The position numbers were made by a program, and so were the translations under genes. Shown here one piece after another: positions 7,788-9,008 of a stretch of DNA of 9,008 nucleotides. The stretch comes from Hyphomicrobiales bacterium (GTDB lineage: Bacteria > Pseudomonadota > Alphaproteobacteria > Rhizobiales > Afifellaceae): the NCBI GenBank assembly GCA_013812985.1, contig JACCSN010000465.1, positions 1 through 9,008 of the forward strand, written 5' to 3'. Position 1 is the first letter of the stretch, and every line of letters starts with the position of its first letter. The notes under the pieces are model-generated. The model saw only the letters and a program-made list of their open reading frames with translations. It had not been told where the DNA came from and did no database searches.

Positions 7788-8715
7788 CCTCCTTCAGGCG
7801 TCGATCCTCATCAGCGTGGCGGCCGCTACGATCCGCATCGCCACGCCCATTCTGTTCGCCGCGCTCGGCGAGTTGGTGGCGGAACGCACCGGCGTCTACA
7901 ATATGGGCCTTGAAGGGACCATGCTGATGGGCGCCTTCACCGGTTATTTCGGCGCCTACCAGACCGGCTCCTTATGGCTCGGCGTGGCGTCGGCCATGCT
8001 TGCCGGGGGTCTCATCAGCCTGCTCTTCGCCTTCATCGTGATCAGCATGAAGGTCGAGCAGATCGTCACCGGCCTTGCGATCAACCTTCTCGGTGCGGGC
8101 CTCTCGATCTTCTGGCTACGCTCCGCTTTTGCCGGACAAGATATGACGCCGACGATCCCGTTCTTCGCGACCGTCCCTGTACCGGTCTTGAGTTGGATTC
8201 CGATCCTCGGGCCGATCCTGTTCGAGCAGAAGATCCTGACCTACGCCGCCTTCCTCGCGGTACCCGCGATCGGTTACTTCCTGTTTCGGACGCGGCTCGG
8301 CCTGGAACTCCGCTGCATCGGCGAGAACCCGAAGGCGCTCGACACGAAGGGCTTGAGCGTCGCCGTCCGGCAATATGGCGCCGTCGTCTTTGGCGGAATC
8401 ATGGCCGGGCTAGGCGGGGCCTTCCTCTCCGTCGGGTCGGCGGCCCGCTTCGTGCCGGACATGACCAATGGCCGCGGCTGGCTTGCGATCGTGATCGTCA
8501 TCGCCGGGATGTGGCGGCCCGTGCCGATCCTGATTGCCACGCTCGCCTTCTCCTTCCTCGATGCGCTCCAGCTTCAGATCCAGGGCATCGGCATCGCCAT
8601 ACCGTACCAGCTTCTGCTTGCCATGCCGTATGTCGTGGCGATCCTCGCCCTGATTCTCAGCCGAACGCGATCCGGCGCGCCCGCAATGCTCGGCGTCCCA
8701 TACTCACGGGAGTGA
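7777..8715 (+). CDS. BMP-type ABC transporter permease, second subunit
   Basis: This is the second channel subunit, 312 residues, shorter than the first as is usual for this transporter class (YufQ/NupC-like). It starts at ATG 7777 inside the end of the previous gene, with AGGAGG at 7764-7769 seven bases upstream. The motif NMGLEG (42-47) in GVYNMGLEGTMLMGAFTGYF corresponds to NIGAEGQ of the partner. Several hydrophobic helices follow: a segment at about 60-90, YAAFLAVPAIGYFLF, YGAVVFGGIMAGLGGAFLSVG, GWLAIVIVIAGMW and LLLAMPYVVAILALIL. The stop codon at 8713-8715 lies inside a perfect hairpin. It is the last gene of the operon visible in the window; no lesion is seen. Confidence 0.92.
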   Translation: MLDDLLQASILISVAAATIRIATPILFAALGELVAERTGVYNMGLEGTMLMGAFTGYFGAYQTGSLWLGVASAMLAGGLISLLFAFIVISMKVEQIVTGLAINLLGAGLSIFWLRSAFAGQDMTPTIPFFATVPVPVLSWIPILGPILFEQKILTYAAFLAVPAIGYFLFRTRLGLELRCIGENPKALDTKGLSVAVRQYGAVVFGGIMAGLGGAFLSVGSAARFVPDMTNGRGWLAIVIVIAGMWRPVPILIATLAFSFLDALQLQIQGIGIAIPYQLLLAMPYVVAILALILSRTRSGAPAMLGVPYSRE

Positions 8716-8723
8716 GTATGGGA
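8696..8723. repeat. Perfect 12-bp inverted repeat over the operon's last stop codon
   Basis: The arm tcccatactcac (8696-8707) and its exact complement gtgagtatggga (8712-8723) enclose a four-base GGGA loop, and the permease TGA lies in the right arm. In RNA this would be a stable hairpin. The following bases (aataacg) contain no T-run, so an ordinary intrinsic terminator is not supported. It could protect the 3' end of the mRNA, help end transcription, or be a binding site for a symmetrical protein. Confidence 0.7.
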
Positions 8724-8902
8724 AATAACGTCCGCGGAACGTTTTATGGACGCCGATACTGCGGTCGGAGCCGGTCAGCCGTGAGGTGGTTTTCAACTCC
8801 GCCACGCTCGCCTTCGAGGCGGGGCGCAGCGCACCTACACCTAGTCTAGCGGCATGAGCGTCCGTTCGTGGCTGCTTGTTAGACTAAGGGTCCGTCCGAG
8901 AG
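8724..8902. other. Stretch without a convincing gene; holds palindromes and probably the IS end
   Basis: I see no well-supported gene here. An imperfect palindrome centred on CCGCGG lies at 8727-8743 and is followed by TTTT, a weak terminator-like arrangement. A GC hairpin pairs 8807-8813 with 8817-8823 around TCG. A 7-bp inverted repeat pairs TAGTCTA (8842-8848) with TAGACTA (8880-8886). One frame at 8772-8847 reads SREVVFNSATLAFEAGRSAPT and looks protein-like, but it has no start and no recognised family; it may be a gene remnant cut by the insertion. The end of the insertion sequence should lie between here and the transposase stop, but I cannot place it. Confidence 0.35.
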
Positions 8903-9008
8903 CTATCGCTTCGGAGCGGGCGGGTTTGGGCTGAGGGTGTAGTTCCATTCGCCGTGGAAGTCATGGCGCCTGAGGTTGACAGCTTGCAGTTCGGCGTCGG
9001 AGACCTTG
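8880..9008 (-). mobile_element. Partial insertion sequence at window edge, outer end undefined
   Basis: The transposase tail ends at 8903 and IS ends usually lie within about 100 bases of it. The element boundary is therefore expected somewhere in about 8800-8900. The stretch agactaagggtccgtccga beginning at 8881 is one candidate terminal sequence, but without the other end the inverted repeat and target duplication cannot be recognised. Confidence 0.45.
8903..9008 (-). CDS. C-terminal end of an ISAzo13-like transposase (partial)
   Basis: Reading leftward from the window edge, the last 34 codons are KVSDAELQAVNLRRHDFHGEWNYTLSPNPPAPKR and end at a TAG (8905-8903). The pattern KVSDxEL..VN..RH.FHGEWNYT is what I recall as the conserved tail of ISAzo13-family DDE transposases, many of which end within a few residues of WNYT(I)xP. 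The rest of the gene lies outside the window, so integrity cannot be judged. It points toward the ABC operon and marks the right boundary as a mobile-element insertion. The family name is from memory of the motif; another IS family is possible. Confidence 0.65.
   Translation of the reverse strand, partial: KVSDAELQAVNLRRHDFHGEWNYTLSPNPPAPKR

Noticed and set aside
8696..8745. Standard intrinsic terminator after the operon
   Set aside because: The strong hairpin has no T-run, and the T-run at 8742-8745 follows only a weak imperfect palindrome, so I list the pieces separately.
7974..8849. 291-codon plus-strand frame over the second permease
   Set aside because: Arg-rich shadow of the permease, without hydrophobic segments or a ribosome-binding site.
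1..9008. CRISPR array, tRNA, rRNA or riboswitch
   Set aside because: I saw no regularly spaced repeats, cloverleaf or rRNA-like sequence, nor a recognisable purine riboswitch before the deaminase-like or importer genes.

Overview
The window is GC-rich DNA with dense, mostly co-directional genes. Its gene families suggest an alphaproteobacterium of the rhizobial type: a BMP-family nucleoside/purine-type ABC importer, an adenine-deaminase-like amidohydrolase, a VanA-like Rieske oxygenase under a divergent LysR gene, and an ISAzo13-like transposase end. The taxonomic call is an inference from gene style, not from a marker gene.

Left part (about 1-1103): a decayed junction. A Dps-like ferritin remnant (plus strand, 2-393) carries an in-frame stop and a frameshift and loses its C-terminus at about 388-398. 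There it meets, tail to tail, a LysR-type regulator (minus strand, 1103 to about 393). That gene has lost its C-terminal part and carries a one-base frameshift in a run of five C at 660-664.

Middle and right (1104-8715): a divergent regulatory gap with a LysR-type T-N11-A dyad, then a six-gene, tightly packed plus-strand operon. Its members are a Rieske oxygenase alpha subunit interrupted by one in-frame TAA, an intact adenine-deaminase-like protein whose signature motifs are altered, and a complete BMP-type ABC importer (binding protein, double ATPase, two permeases). The layout suggests uptake of a purine-like or N-heterocyclic compound, oxidation by the Rieske enzyme (for example N- or O-dealkylation), and hydrolytic processing by the amidohydrolase, under LysR control. 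No ferredoxin or reductase partner for the oxygenase is present in the window. The substrate is unknown.

Right edge (8696-9008): a perfect 12-bp hairpin overlaps the last permease stop codon. About 180 bases with no convincing gene follow, then the C-terminal end of an ISAzo13-like transposase on the minus strand, running off the window.

The pattern is of an accessory catabolic island. The transporter and hydrolase are intact, the oxygenase and regulator carry inactivating lesions, and recombination or insertion scars lie on both sides.
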